Assembly: GCF_002115785.1 (NCBI RefSeq)
Contig: NZ_JFJY01000005.1
Location: 124,001-188,000, forward strand
From: Thalassospira sp. MCCC 1A03138
GTDB lineage: Bacteria; Pseudomonadota; Alphaproteobacteria; Rhodospirillales; Thalassospiraceae
DNA: 64,000 bases
Direction: 5' to 3'
Position numbers and translations under genes: made by a program. Below, one piece after another: positions 18,258-25,396 of the stretch; positions within the stretch are counted from its first letter, which is position 1; every line of letters starts with the position of its first letter. The notes under the pieces are model-generated. The model did not search any database and had not been told where the DNA came from. It worked only from the letters and a program-made list of their open reading frames with translations.

Positions 18258-18875
18258 TTACAACTTCTGACGACGCGCGAGTTCATTAAGATTGACCTCG
18301 ATCGTGACGGCACCGATTGGCGTCCCTTGCTGATCGCTCATGGTCATATTGAGCTGTGAACGCCAGGTATCAGAATCTTCATCATATTCGGCTTCATCAA
18401 TGAAGACGGCGTTGGCTCCGTTGGGGAAGGTGTTTTTGAACTTGGCCTCGTCCCCCTGCCAGAAATCGGAAGTGATCGAGCTTTGCCCGACATTAAGGCC
18501 GGCAGCGTCCATGACAAATATTTCGGCAAACAGACCACCGGAACGCGCCTGGATCTGTGTCAGATAGCTGGAAAGAGGATTGGTCAAAATGGCTGCGACC
18601 AGCGGCTGATCCTCGGCTTCGCGTTCCGCCACCCATTGTTTGTCGGCAGCATCGATCTGATCCTGCGTCATTCCTTTGCGCAAACGGTTCTGTGACGAGA
18701 TCGAAAGTTCAACCACAGGGTTCGCAAGCCATTCCCTTACACCACGGATGGTGTCATCCGTAATCAACTGATCAGGCGCGCCAGGCAAATCCGACTTGGC
18801 ATTCGCAGCAGTAATGCCAAACGAAGTGCCAATCATCAGACCCGTCACCATAACAAGGTGTTTTGTCACTTTCAT
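18258..18875 (-). CDS. Periplasmic PDC/Cache-like sensory domain protein
   Basis: 205 residues with a signal peptide cut near residue 27 (ITAANA|KS) and no other membrane segment. The core (residues ~90-200) resembles a stand-alone Cache/PDC domain: SGGLFAEIFVMDAAGLNVGQS, TSDFWQGDEAKFKNTFPNG, YDEDSDTWRSQLNMTMSD and GTPIGAVTIEVNLNELAR. Such domains normally sit inside receptors. Here it is a free periplasmic protein encoded just ahead of a chemoreceptor whose own sensor is a helical bundle, so it may be its ligand-binding partner (inference). AGGA is 7 nt before the ATG. Confidence 0.78.
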   Translation of the reverse strand: MKVTKHLVMVTGLMIGTSFGITAANAKSDLPGAPDQLITDDTIRGVREWLANPVVELSISSQNRLRKGMTQDQIDAADKQWVAEREAEDQPLVAAILTNPLSSYLTQIQARSGGLFAEIFVMDAAGLNVGQSSITSDFWQGDEAKFKNTFPNGANAVFIDEAEYDEDSDTWRSQLNMTMSDQQGTPIGAVTIEVNLNELARRQKL

Positions 18876-18925
18876 AACGCTTCCTACCCCTCCGTATGTA
18901 TGAATAAAGCTATCCCTTGGTATAG

Positions 18926-18953
18926 ATTATACAGAGAAAAACCTGTTCATCAA
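18926..18953 (-). promoter_or_regulatory. Sigma-70-type promoter for the Cache-MCP operon
   Basis: On the minus strand, TTGATG (18953-18948), a 16-bp spacer, then a perfect TATAAT (18931-18926). A start at about 18919 would leave a ~44-nt leader. This separates the operon's transcription from the small-RNA unit upstream. Confidence 0.65.
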
Positions 18954-19071
18954 CTACTTTTAGGCGCAAGGGGATATATACAGACACGCATACGCCATCC
19001 GATATCCCCATATGGGGATGCCAGTTAAGCCATTGGAGGGGCTGAAAGATAATAAAGGGGGGGCAATAAAG

Positions 19072-19097
19072 AAAAAAGCGGCGGGAAAACCGCCGCT
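19072..19097 (-). terminator. Rho-independent terminator of the candidate small RNA
   Basis: Perfect 8-bp all but AT-free stem (19097-19090 with 19084-19077), 5-nt loop and six Ts on the minus strand. No protein gene ends nearby on that strand: the next one upstream ends at 19389. This is the main reason to postulate a short transcript. Confidence 0.85.
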
Positions 19098-19135
19098 GAG
19101 TTTGGTTGGGACACGAGCAAACTGCAGAAGATTAC

Positions 19136-19174
19136 GTTGTTCCAGGCGCAAGATGCGCCCCTGCAAAGAACAAC
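19136..19174 (-). other. Long nested hairpin within the candidate small RNA
   Basis: The outer arms GTTGTTC (19136-19142) and GAACAAC (19168-19174) are perfectly complementary. The inner arms GGCGCA/TGCGCC (19145-19150, 19154-19159) are also perfect, joined by a CAG/CTG extension with a small bulge. Such a 39-nt structure is unlikely by chance in non-coding DNA. Confidence 0.65.
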
Positions 19175-19189
19175 TGTCCGATCACATAT

Positions 19190-19206
19190 ATGCATAGGGT
19201 GTGCCA
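19190..19206 (-). promoter_or_regulatory. Sigma-54 (-24/-12) promoter
   Basis: On the minus strand TGGCAC-ACCCT-ATGCA: the invariant GG and GC have the correct spacing, and only one base of the TTGCW -12 element (T to A) and the optional G at position 7 differ from TGGCACG-N4-TTGCW. A TGCCA-N5-TGGCA inverted repeat (19202-19216) overlaps the -24 box. Confidence 0.62.
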
Positions 19207-19289
19207 GTTTTTGGCATCATCTTGAAATCGCAGAATTTGGCCGATTATTGATTGAAAAAATCTGATAAGACAACTACTTCAAAATTAAT

Positions 19290-19354
19290 TTGCAATTTGC
19301 GACATCAATATTTGCAAAATGCAACAATCATTCTTTGCATTTTGCAAAACGCAA
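19290..19354. promoter_or_regulatory. Phased TTGCA-N3-TGCAA enhancer cluster (LuxO-type)
   Basis: Two perfect sites, TTGCAAAATGCAA (19312-19324) and TTGCATTTTGCAA (19335-19347), plus two with one mismatch, 19290-19302 and 19342-19354 (overlapping the second). Centres at 19296, 19318 and 19341 are 22-23 bp apart, about two helical turns. They are about 115-160 bp upstream of the inferred sigma-54 start, the usual position for an enhancer-binding protein. The pattern equals the TTGCAWWWTGCAA consensus reported for LuxO sites at Vibrio qrr promoters. Confidence 0.6.
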
Positions 19355-19388
19355 TTTAAGTCAAATGGCAGCAGGATTGATCTGTAGA

Positions 19389-19943
19389 TCAACCGGCGTT
19401 GCGGCGTGCCGGCTTACGCTTTTTCCGGTTTCCGAAATTCAGCAAAGCAGGAGCGTTTTCAATGATTTCCTGAAGAATTTCCTTGGCAATCTCAAGGTCA
19501 TCCTTGGCACCTTCATCAAGGTGGCTGATATATCGCGGATTGGAAATCATGCGCTCGGCTTCATAAAGCGTGCGAAGCTCGCTTTGAAACATCTCGCGCG
19601 CACCAAGCGGCAGAACCGGCTTGGCACTCATCACAAAGAAGAATTTCAGGCTGGTTTTGATCACGATGCGTAGCATCAGAATCTGCAATTTATGGAATTG
19701 CTCTTCGAGCTCGTCCTTTTTCGGATGCTTTTCAAGCTTTGCAAGGCGGTCCGTAATCACCAGCGAAAGCGCTTTGAAATTATCGACTTCCTCGCGGAAA
19801 GGCCGGTAACCTGTCACTTCCGTTGTATCGACCGTCTTCTCGATCACATCTGCCAAAGCCACAAGCCTGCGCGCCTGCGCTTCAAGTTTGGACAGAAACT
19901 TCTCGACTTCATCCCGATATTTTCGCTGTGTCGCCTGGTTCAT
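19389..19943 (-). CDS. Uncharacterised alpha-helical cytoplasmic protein
   Basis: 184 residues from the ATG at 19943 (MNQATQRKYRDEVEKFL). No signal peptide or membrane segment is evident. Heptad-rich helices with coiled-coil potential span residues ~5-90 and ~135-165. A hydrophobic centre (LQILMLRIVIKTSLKFFFVM) is flanked by MSAKPVLPLGAREMFQSELR, and the C-terminal tail is strongly basic (NRKKRKPARRNAG), which could bind nucleic acid. I do not recognise a family. It is 101 bp downstream of clpA on the same strand. Confidence 0.7.
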   Translation of the reverse strand: MNQATQRKYRDEVEKFLSKLEAQARRLVALADVIEKTVDTTEVTGYRPFREEVDNFKALSLVITDRLAKLEKHPKKDELEEQFHKLQILMLRIVIKTSLKFFFVMSAKPVLPLGAREMFQSELRTLYEAERMISNPRYISHLDEGAKDDLEIAKEILQEIIENAPALLNFGNRKKRKPARRNAG

Positions 19944-20044
19944 TGTTTTTATATGCCACCAAAAGCAATTGCCCGAAACAACTGTTCCGGGCAATCACAA
20001 TAACGCGCCAAAACTTAATGACAAGGTAATCGATCACAGGGCAA

Positions 20045-22366
20045 TCAGTTTGCCATTTCCGGATCTTTTTCCTTTTTCGACCCGCCACCATTTTCTTCTG
20101 GATAACGGAAGATAACGGCATCGTCTTCGATATCGACCAGAACAGCCCCGCCCTTTTCGAGTTTGCCAAACAGCAATTCCTCGGCCAGCGGCTTTTTGAC
20201 GTGTTCCTGAATGACACGCCCCAGCGGACGCGCCCCAAAGGCCGCATCATAGCCCCGTTCGGCAAGCCATGTCCGCGCAGCTTCGGTCAGTTCAATCGAG
20301 ACATTCCGATCCGCAAGCTGGACCTCAAGCTGCAGGATGAACTTGTCGACAACCATTTTGACGACATCGGGCATCAGATTGGCAAACGGAATTACCGCAT
20401 CCAGCCGGTTCCGGAATTCCGGGGAGAAGGTCCGCTTGATCGCTTCTTCGTCCTCGCCGGTACGCATTTCGCGTTTGAAGCCGATTGGCGGCTTTGCCAT
20501 ATCCGATGCACCGGCATTCGTTGTCATCACAAGAACGACATTCCGGAAATCAACCGTCTTGCCGTTATTGTCCGTCAGCTTGCCATGATCCATCACCTGC
20601 AAAAGAATATTGAACAGGTCCGGATGGGCTTTTTCGATTTCGTCAAGCAGGACAACCGCATGTGGGTGCTGATCAACGGAATCGGTCAGAAGCCCGCCCT
20701 GATCAAACCCGACATAGCCGGGCGGAGCCCCAATCAGGCGAGAAACGCTGTGGCGTTCCATATATTCCGACATGTCGAACCGTATGAATTCGATCCCCAT
20801 GACATGCGCCAGCTGCTTAGTCACTTCGGTTTTACCAACTCCCGTCGGGCCGGAAAACAGATAGCTGCCAATCGGCTTTTCCGGTTCGCGCAGACCGGCA
20901 CGCGCCAGCTTGATCGCGCTGGCAACAGCCTCAATCGCCTTATCCTGACCAAATACAACGGTCTTGAGATCGCGTTCGAGATTGGCCAACGCCTTGCGAT
21001 CATCCGTCGACACCGATTTTGGTGGTATGCGGGCAATCTTGGCGACGATTTCCTCGACATCGCGTTTGGAAATCGTGCGCTTGCGCTTGCTTGGCGCCAC
21101 CAGCATCCGGGATGCCCCGACTTCGTCAATCACATCAATCGCGCTATCAGGTCGCTTGCGGTCATTGATATAGCGTGATGCCAGCTCGACCGCGGACCGA
21201 ATGGCCTCGTTGGTGTATTTGACGTGATGATGTTCCTCGTAATAGGGCTTGAGCCCCTTGAGGATTTTAATGGTATCTTCGGGTGACGGTTCTTCGACGT
21301 CAATTTTCTGGAAACGACGCACAAGGGCGCGGTCCTTTTCGAAATGACCGCGGAATTCCTTGTAAGTCGTCGAACCGATACAACGAAGCGAGCCGCTGGC
21401 CAAGGCCGGTTTCAACAGGTTAGAGGCATCCATCGCCCCACCCGATGTCGCGCCCGCGCCAATCACCGTGTGAATTTCATCAATGAACAGAACCGCACCA
21501 TCAAACTCTTCAAGTTCCTTGACGACCGCCTTCAGGCGCTCTTCGAAGTCACCACGATACCGCGTCCCCGCCAGAAGCGCCCCCATATCAAGAGAGAAAA
21601 TGGTGGCATCCGCAAGGACCTCGGGGACATCACCATCAACAATGCGACGCGCCAAGCCTTCGGCGATGGCGGTTTTACCGACCCCCGGATCGCCAACATA
21701 AAGCGGGTTGTTCTTGGTGCGACGGCACAGGACCTGAATAGTGCGTTCAATTTCGCTCTGGCGACCGATCAACGGATCAATCTTGCCATTCTGCGCCTTG
21801 ACATTAAGGTTCACGCAATAGGCCTTGAGCGCCTCGCCCTCGCCAGCGGCGGCACCTTCTTCAGCATCGGTTGTCGCACCGGGTGCAACTTCTTCCTCGG
21901 CACCACGCGGAATGCGGCGTTCGTTCAGTTCTGGCGCCTTGGCAATTCCATGGGAAATGTAATTGACCGCATCCAGACGGGTCATGTCCTGCAATTGCAG
22001 GTAATAGACCGCATGCGATTCACGTTCAGAGAACAGTGCAACCAGCACATTCGCCCCTGTTACCTCTTCTCGCCCGGAAGACTGAACATGAATGGCTGCG
22101 CGCTGTATCACGCGCTGGAAACCAGCCGTCGGTTTGGGATCCACCAAACGCGCACTGATCAGGCCGGAAAGCTCGCTATCAGCAAACTCCAGCAGATCCG
22201 AACGCAGACGATCAACGTCCACCCGGCAGGCTTTCAGAACAGATAACGCGTCCTGATCTTCGGTCAATGACAACAGAAGATGTTCCAGCGTTGCATATTC
22301 ATGACGCCGCTCAGAGGCATATGCCAGCGCACGATGTAAGCTTTCTTCAAGGTTACGTGAGAGCAT
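20045..22366 (-). CDS. clpA: ATP-dependent Clp protease ATP-binding subunit ClpA
   Basis: 773 residues. The double Clp N-domain (residues 1-145) receives ClpS. D1 has Walker [16 protein letters not shown] and Walker [17 protein letters not shown]2 has Walker [16 protein letters not shown] and Walker [15 protein letters not shown]. The ClpP-docking loop is [10 protein letters not shown] (IGF in place of IGL). No ClpB-type middle coiled coil is present, which separates it from ClpB. ClpA is the hexameric unfoldase that feeds substrates into ClpP. It starts 3 bp after the clpS stop: a clpS-clpA operon. Confidence 0.97.
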   Translation of the reverse strand: MLSRNLEESLHRALAYASERRHEYATLEHLLLSLTEDQDALSVLKACRVDVDRLRSDLLEFADSELSGLISARLVDPKPTAGFQRVIQRAAIHVQSSGREEVTGANVLVALFSERESHAVYYLQLQDMTRLDAVNYISHGIAKAPELNERRIPRGAEEEVAPGATTDAEEGAAAGEGEALKAYCVNLNVKAQNGKIDPLIGRQSEIERTIQVLCRRTKNNPLYVGDPGVGKTAIAEGLARRIVDGDVPEVLADATIFSLDMGALLAGTRYRGDFEERLKAVVKELEEFDGAVLFIDEIHTVIGAGATSGGAMDASNLLKPALASGSLRCIGSTTYKEFRGHFEKDRALVRRFQKIDVEEPSPEDTIKILKGLKPYYEEHHHVKYTNEAIRSAVELASRYINDRKRPDSAIDVIDEVGASRMLVAPSKRKRTISKRDVEEIVAKIARIPPKSVSTDDRKALANLERDLKTVVFGQDKAIEAVASAIKLARAGLREPEKPIGSYLFSGPTGVGKTEVTKQLAHVMGIEFIRFDMSEYMERHSVSRLIGAPPGYVGFDQGGLLTDSVDQHPHAVVLLDEIEKAHPDLFNILLQVMDHGKLTDNNGKTVDFRNVVLVMTTNAGASDMAKPPIGFKREMRTGEDEEAIKRTFSPEFRNRLDAVIPFANLMPDVVKMVVDKFILQLEVQLADRNVSIELTEAARTWLAERGYDAAFGARPLGRVIQEHVKKPLAEELLFGKLEKGGAVLVDIEDDAVIFRYPEENGGGSKKEKDPEMAN

Positions 22367-22369
22367 GTT

Positions 22370-22696
22370 TCACTCCTTCTCTAACGTGCACTGCAGCGGA
22401 TGCTGATTTTGCCGCGCCAGATCCATGACCTGGTTGACCTTGGTTTCCGCAATCTCGTAGGTGAAAACCCCACAAATTCCGACCCCCTTACGGTGGACCT
22501 GAAGCATGATCGCGGTCGCCTCTTCCCGGCCCTTTTCAAAGAACCGTTCAAGCACATGGACAACGAATTCCATGGGGGTGTAGTCGTCATTCAGCAACAA
22601 CACCTTGTACATGGACGGCTTCTTCGTCTTTGGCCGTGTCTTCGTTACGATCCCCGTATTCGGGAGACCACCACCGTCATTGTCCTGATCACTCAT
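22370..22696 (-). CDS. clpS: ClpS adaptor protein
   Basis: 108 residues from ATG 22696, with an alternative ATG at 22747 that would add 17 residues. Core signatures are complete: [24 protein letters not shown] (with the Asn-Asp-Asp loop and Met gate of the N-degron pocket), [23 protein letters not shown]. The flexible Asp/Lys-rich N terminus is typical. ClpS binds proteins with N-terminal Leu, Phe, Trp or Tyr and delivers them to ClpA. Together with Aat at 11311 it completes the N-degron pathway. Confidence 0.95.
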   Translation of the reverse strand: MSDQDNDGGGLPNTGIVTKTRPKTKKPSMYKVLLLNDDYTPMEFVVHVLERFFEKGREEATAIMLQVHRKGVGICGVFTYEIAETKVNQVMDLARQNQHPLQCTLEKE

Positions 22697-22804
22697 AATC
22701 TGCTTACCGGAACCCTTTTGTTCTGCATTGTCTCCATGATAGGTCATTGAACATCTGTTTCAAAGTCCGCAGCGACAAAACGTTTCTAACCTCATCCCAA
22801 ATTC

Positions 22805-22832
22805 ATGTAGGCCGAGAATTCCGTGCTGCAAG
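22805..22832 (-). promoter_or_regulatory. Candidate RpoH-type promoter for clpS-clpA
   Basis: Minus strand CTTG (22832-22829), 18-bp spacer, CTACAT (22810-22805), five of six bases matching the CTATAT-like -10 reported for alphaproteobacterial heat-shock promoters. Located about 110 bp upstream of ClpS. Motif resemblance only. Confidence 0.35.
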
Positions 22833-22881
22833 ATCATTGATCAAACTTCATCATCTTTGCCGTAAATATCGGTACAAAAAA

Positions 22882-22912
22882 TAAAAACGGACATGGCTGC
22901 CAGCCATGTCCG
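22882..22912 (-). terminator. Rho-independent terminator of the phasin gene
   Basis: A perfect 12-bp stem (22888-22899 with 22901-22912) with a single-base apex; on the minus strand it is followed by TTTTTATTTTTT. It is 46 bp past the phasin stop. Confidence 0.85.
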
Positions 22913-22957
22913 TCCCGATACATTAACTACGGCAAAATCCTAAGTGCGTCGGGTTGC

Positions 22958-24166
22958 TTACTTGAGCGGAACACCAGCAGCCTTGGACATTGCAGCAAAT
23001 CCGTCGGTGAAAGCAGCGAACATCATTTTCTGAATCTTTTCGCCTTCGGACATGCCGGACTCGACATAGCGCTTCAATATACGCTCGTTCAGTTCCTGCA
23101 GTTCAGAAAGGCTTTCGACCTTTGAAAGCGCTTCGAAATCAGCTTGGGATGCATCAACTTCCCGCTGCGCCCAGGATGCCAGCTCAGCACCAAAGGAACC
23201 GCTTTTTTCCATCAGTTCAGATGAAACCTGCCATACGCCTTCGAAACTTTTTTGCTGCGTTTCGATCAGTTCTTCGTATCTGGCCATCATTTGCGTTCCT
23301 GCATCGGAGAATATGTCAGCCTGCTCGGTAATCTTTTCTGTCACCTGAGCAAGAACGTCATTGACCGCCGTTAGACTTCCTTCCAGAGCATCCTGGGTTG
23401 CTGCAACCATGGTATCGACTTCCGGTGCTTTCCAAAGCTCTGTGAACGGCTCAAGGCTGATCGCACCAAACGCGGGCACATCACCGGCGGCTGTCGGTTG
23501 GGCTGCAACCTTTACCTCGACAGCAGCTTTTTGGGTGTCTTTAGCTTTCGTCTCTGCCTTTACCGCCGCTGTCACTTTTGCGGGAGCAGCCTCTTTCTCT
23601 TGCTCTGTCACGATGGAGGCCTTCTTTGCTGGGGGGGGCGTTTCGGAAATCGCACCAGATACCTTATCGCTGGAAACCGAAACTTTGGATTCGCTGGCCG
23701 CTTTGGGGGCAGACATAACCGTATTCTTTTTCGATGTGGTTGTTGCCTTCGGACGGCTTGCCGGTTTGGGGCCCGCCGTTGTCTTCTTTCTGGCTTGCTC
23801 GGGCGCAGATTTGCTTTCCGCTGCTTCTGCTTTTACCGGGTCATCAGCCTTGGCCGGAGCCTCAGCCCCTTTAGCGGCAACAGGTTCTTTCTTCGCCTCC
23901 GGCACTACAGCATCCGGTTTTGAAGGCTCCGCAACCGGAGGATGGCGCAATGCCTCTGCCTCAAGCGCGCTTGCGGTTGTGACGACACGCTTCGGCCGCT
24001 CTGTTGCAGCCTCGGAAATTTCAGCTGTCTCGACCTTTGCCGGGGAAGCAGCCGACTTTTTACCGCCATCAGAAGCTGTTTTTTGAGGCACTGCCTTTGG
24101 GCGAGAGACCTTCACCGGATTAGCATTTGTTGAAGCGGGCGCAGATTTTTTGCGAGGAGTCACCAT
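22958..24166 (-). CDS. Phasin-family protein with long Lys/Ala/Pro-rich N-terminal tail
   Basis: 402 residues from the ATG at 24166 (AAGGAGGT 6 nt upstream, an unusually strong site). The C-terminal ~160 residues are a phasin-like amphipathic helical domain (AATQDALEGSLTAVNDVLAQ, SDAGTQMMARYEELIETQQKSFEG, LSELQELNERILKRYVESG). The first ~240 are low-complexity Ala/Lys/Pro/Glu, reminiscent of histone-H1 tails. Phasins coat polyhydroxyalkanoate granules; in PhaF an Ala/Lys-rich tail (there at the C terminus) binds DNA and helps granule segregation. A similar role here is inference. The phaR-type palindrome upstream is listed separately. Confidence 0.8.
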   Translation of the reverse strand: MVTPRKKSAPASTNANPVKVSRPKAVPQKTASDGGKKSAASPAKVETAEISEAATERPKRVVTTASALEAEALRHPPVAEPSKPDAVVPEAKKEPVAAKGAEAPAKADDPVKAEAAESKSAPEQARKKTTAGPKPASRPKATTTSKKNTVMSAPKAASESKVSVSSDKVSGAISETPPPAKKASIVTEQEKEAAPAKVTAAVKAETKAKDTQKAAVEVKVAAQPTAAGDVPAFGAISLEPFTELWKAPEVDTMVAATQDALEGSLTAVNDVLAQVTEKITEQADIFSDAGTQMMARYEELIETQQKSFEGVWQVSSELMEKSGSFGAELASWAQREVDASQADFEALSKVESLSELQELNERILKRYVESGMSEGEKIQKMMFAAFTDGFAAMSKAAGVPLK

Positions 24167-24203
24167 GTGCCGACCTCCTTGAATTGGGCTTGGCATTCAG
24201 AAA

Positions 24204-24224
24204 TTATGTTGCATCGCAACATAA
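24204..24224. promoter_or_regulatory. Perfect inverted repeat upstream of the phasin gene
   Basis: TTATGTTGC-ATC-GCAACATAA: 9-bp perfect arms around 3 bp, about 40 bp upstream of the phasin start. The TGC...GCA core resembles the TGC-rich operators reported for the PHA-sensing repressor PhaR, which controls phasin genes in Paracoccus. Assignment to PhaR is inference. Confidence 0.55.
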
Positions 24225-24413
24225 CCCTAGATGGAATAGCAGTGCGCCGTCAAGGTTGCTTTGGTGACATTTTAAAAGTCGTGAATGGGTCAAGCACGCC
24301 CGGGAGAACGGATTATCTTGATTCTCGGAAACCGATTGTAAAAAACCGGCATACGTTCAACCGCTTAGGCGGGAAATTACGTTAATCCTGATATTCAGGA
24401 CGCTAAAAAAACA

Positions 24414-24443
24414 AAAATGGCACGGGTTATGCCGTGCCATTTT
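24414..24443 (-). terminator. Rho-independent terminator of the lipoprotein gene
   Basis: AAAATGGCACGG (24414-24425) pairs perfectly with CCGTGCCATTTT (24432-24443), 6-nt loop. It is followed on the minus strand by a T-rich run, 27 bp after the stop of the gene at 24471-25220. Confidence 0.85.
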
Positions 24444-24470
24444 CATCGAAGATTCCTGAAACGGATCAGC

Positions 24471-25220
24471 TTATTTCAGCTGATTTCCCCGCACGGTACG
24501 ATAGAAATGGCGAGACTCGGCTTTCTTGTCATTCTTGCTGAAAAACGGATCAGGCTGCTTTGGCGCACCGAAAGCTGGCGGCTGTGGAAGTGTTTTTTCC
24601 AAACCCGACAGGTTTTCGAGCACATTCGGGAAAGTCAAAGCGCGCAGATCATCCTTGGTAGACGTCCAGGCGGCGAGCGTGATGCTTTGCGATGAACAGC
24701 CAATCGCAACCCAGTAATAATCGTCAGAATGCAGGCGCAATCCGTCGCGGCTTTGATATCCGAAACCATCGGCCTGAAGCGCATCGGTCAGTGCAAGATA
24801 TTGTCCGCGCGACAGGTTTTCCCGCGATTCCGTCCCGCCGAAAGCACCAAGGGGGGCTGTGACCTCGACATTGACCTCGCTTACGTCAAGCGGACCGAAT
24901 ATCCGCGACACCATCTCAAACTGCTCTGCACCGTTCCTGGGAATAAGGTCGTAGCTGCGCGTTTCTTTATAATAATCAGCATTATAGACGATGCGAATCC
25001 GTCCTTCTGCATCCCCGGCAGAACATGCGGTTCGAATGTCATCCGCATTGATAAACGAGAACCAGCTACCCTTGCGCACCAGCGGATTTTCGATATCGCT
25101 TGTACCGGTAAAACTGCACGCAGAAAGCGCCATCAAACCTGCTGCACACAGCGCGCCACCACTTAAAATTGATGATTTTGTTCTTATGTTACTGACAACA
25201 GACATTATTTTTTTACGCAT
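24471..25220 (-). CDS. Uncharacterised lipoprotein
   Basis: 249 residues from ATG 25220 (GAGG 5 nt upstream). The lipobox is LSAC in AGLMALSACSFTG. The mature protein contains NADDIRTACSAGDAEGRIRIVYNADYYKETRSYDLIP and an acidic/Gly mid-region, ending in a Pro/Lys-rich tail (PQPPAFGAPKQPDPFF). Two Cys of the mature part (in TACSAG and AIGCSS) could form a disulfide. I do not recognise the family. The upstream in-frame ATG at 25349 would add residues with no signal character and is less likely. Confidence 0.72.
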   Translation of the reverse strand: MRKKIMSVVSNIRTKSSILSGGALCAAGLMALSACSFTGTSDIENPLVRKGSWFSFINADDIRTACSAGDAEGRIRIVYNADYYKETRSYDLIPRNGAEQFEMVSRIFGPLDVSEVNVEVTAPLGAFGGTESRENLSRGQYLALTDALQADGFGYQSRDGLRLHSDDYYWVAIGCSSQSITLAAWTSTKDDLRALTFPNVLENLSGLEKTLPQPPAFGAPKQPDPFFSKNDKKAESRHFYRTVRGNQLK

Positions 25221-25396
25221 TCGATCCTCGATTTTTAACCTTCTGGCGGATATAAATTGAGTCTGACGAAAAAATAAGACCGCAACAAGGCGACTACTCA
25301 GATTATCTGAACAAGCGTTAAGCATTTTTTTAATGCCGCGATGAGACACTAACCATATTTCGTCTTGGGGATCACCGTTAAAGCCGAGCCCGTCAA

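Larger units (their letters stand above)
19071..19180 (-). ncRNA. Candidate sigma-54-dependent small RNA with Qrr-like gene architecture
   Basis: About 110 nt, read leftwards. The 5' end is placed 12 nt after the -12 GC of the promoter at 19190-19206. Positions 19174-19136 form a long hairpin: GTTGTTC pairs with GAACAAC, and inside it GGCGCA pairs with TGCGCC around an AGA-size loop. A single-stranded stretch of about 35 nt follows, then a textbook terminator (AGCGGCGG / CCGCCGCT, 19097-19077) and a T6 run. A 68-codon frame on this strand runs through the terminator and has no convincing coding character. Size, promoter class, enhancer type and terminator match Vibrio Qrr genes, but I see no clear sequence match to Qrr. 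Targets unknown. Confidence 0.6.
18876..19388. other. 513-bp region without protein genes
   Basis: It holds, from right to left, the enhancer cluster, an AT-rich stretch with an AATCAA core and T-run that might bend DNA or bind IHF, the sigma-54 promoter, the small-RNA candidate and its terminator, then a CATCCCCATATGGGGATG-like palindrome near 19005-19022 and the sigma-70 promoter of the Cache-MCP operon. Confidence 0.7.
24167..24470. other. Intergenic region between phasin and lipoprotein genes
   Basis: About 300 bp holding the phasin ribosome site, the 24204-24224 palindrome and the terminator at 24414-24443. The middle (24230-24410) shows nothing I can assign. Confidence 0.6.

Noticed and set aside
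18960-19166. 68-codon open frame on the minus strand inside the small-RNA region
   Set aside because: It runs straight through the terminator hairpin, has no ribosome site, and its composition looks random.
19012-19197. 61-codon open frame on the plus strand
   Set aside because: It covers the hairpins and antisense of the sRNA; Lys/Arg-rich low-complexity peptide with no ribosome site.
24417-24434. TGGCAC-N5-ATGCC resembling a sigma-54 promoter
   Set aside because: It is part of the perfect terminator stem, and the -12 GC is followed by C; the resemblance comes from the hairpin.
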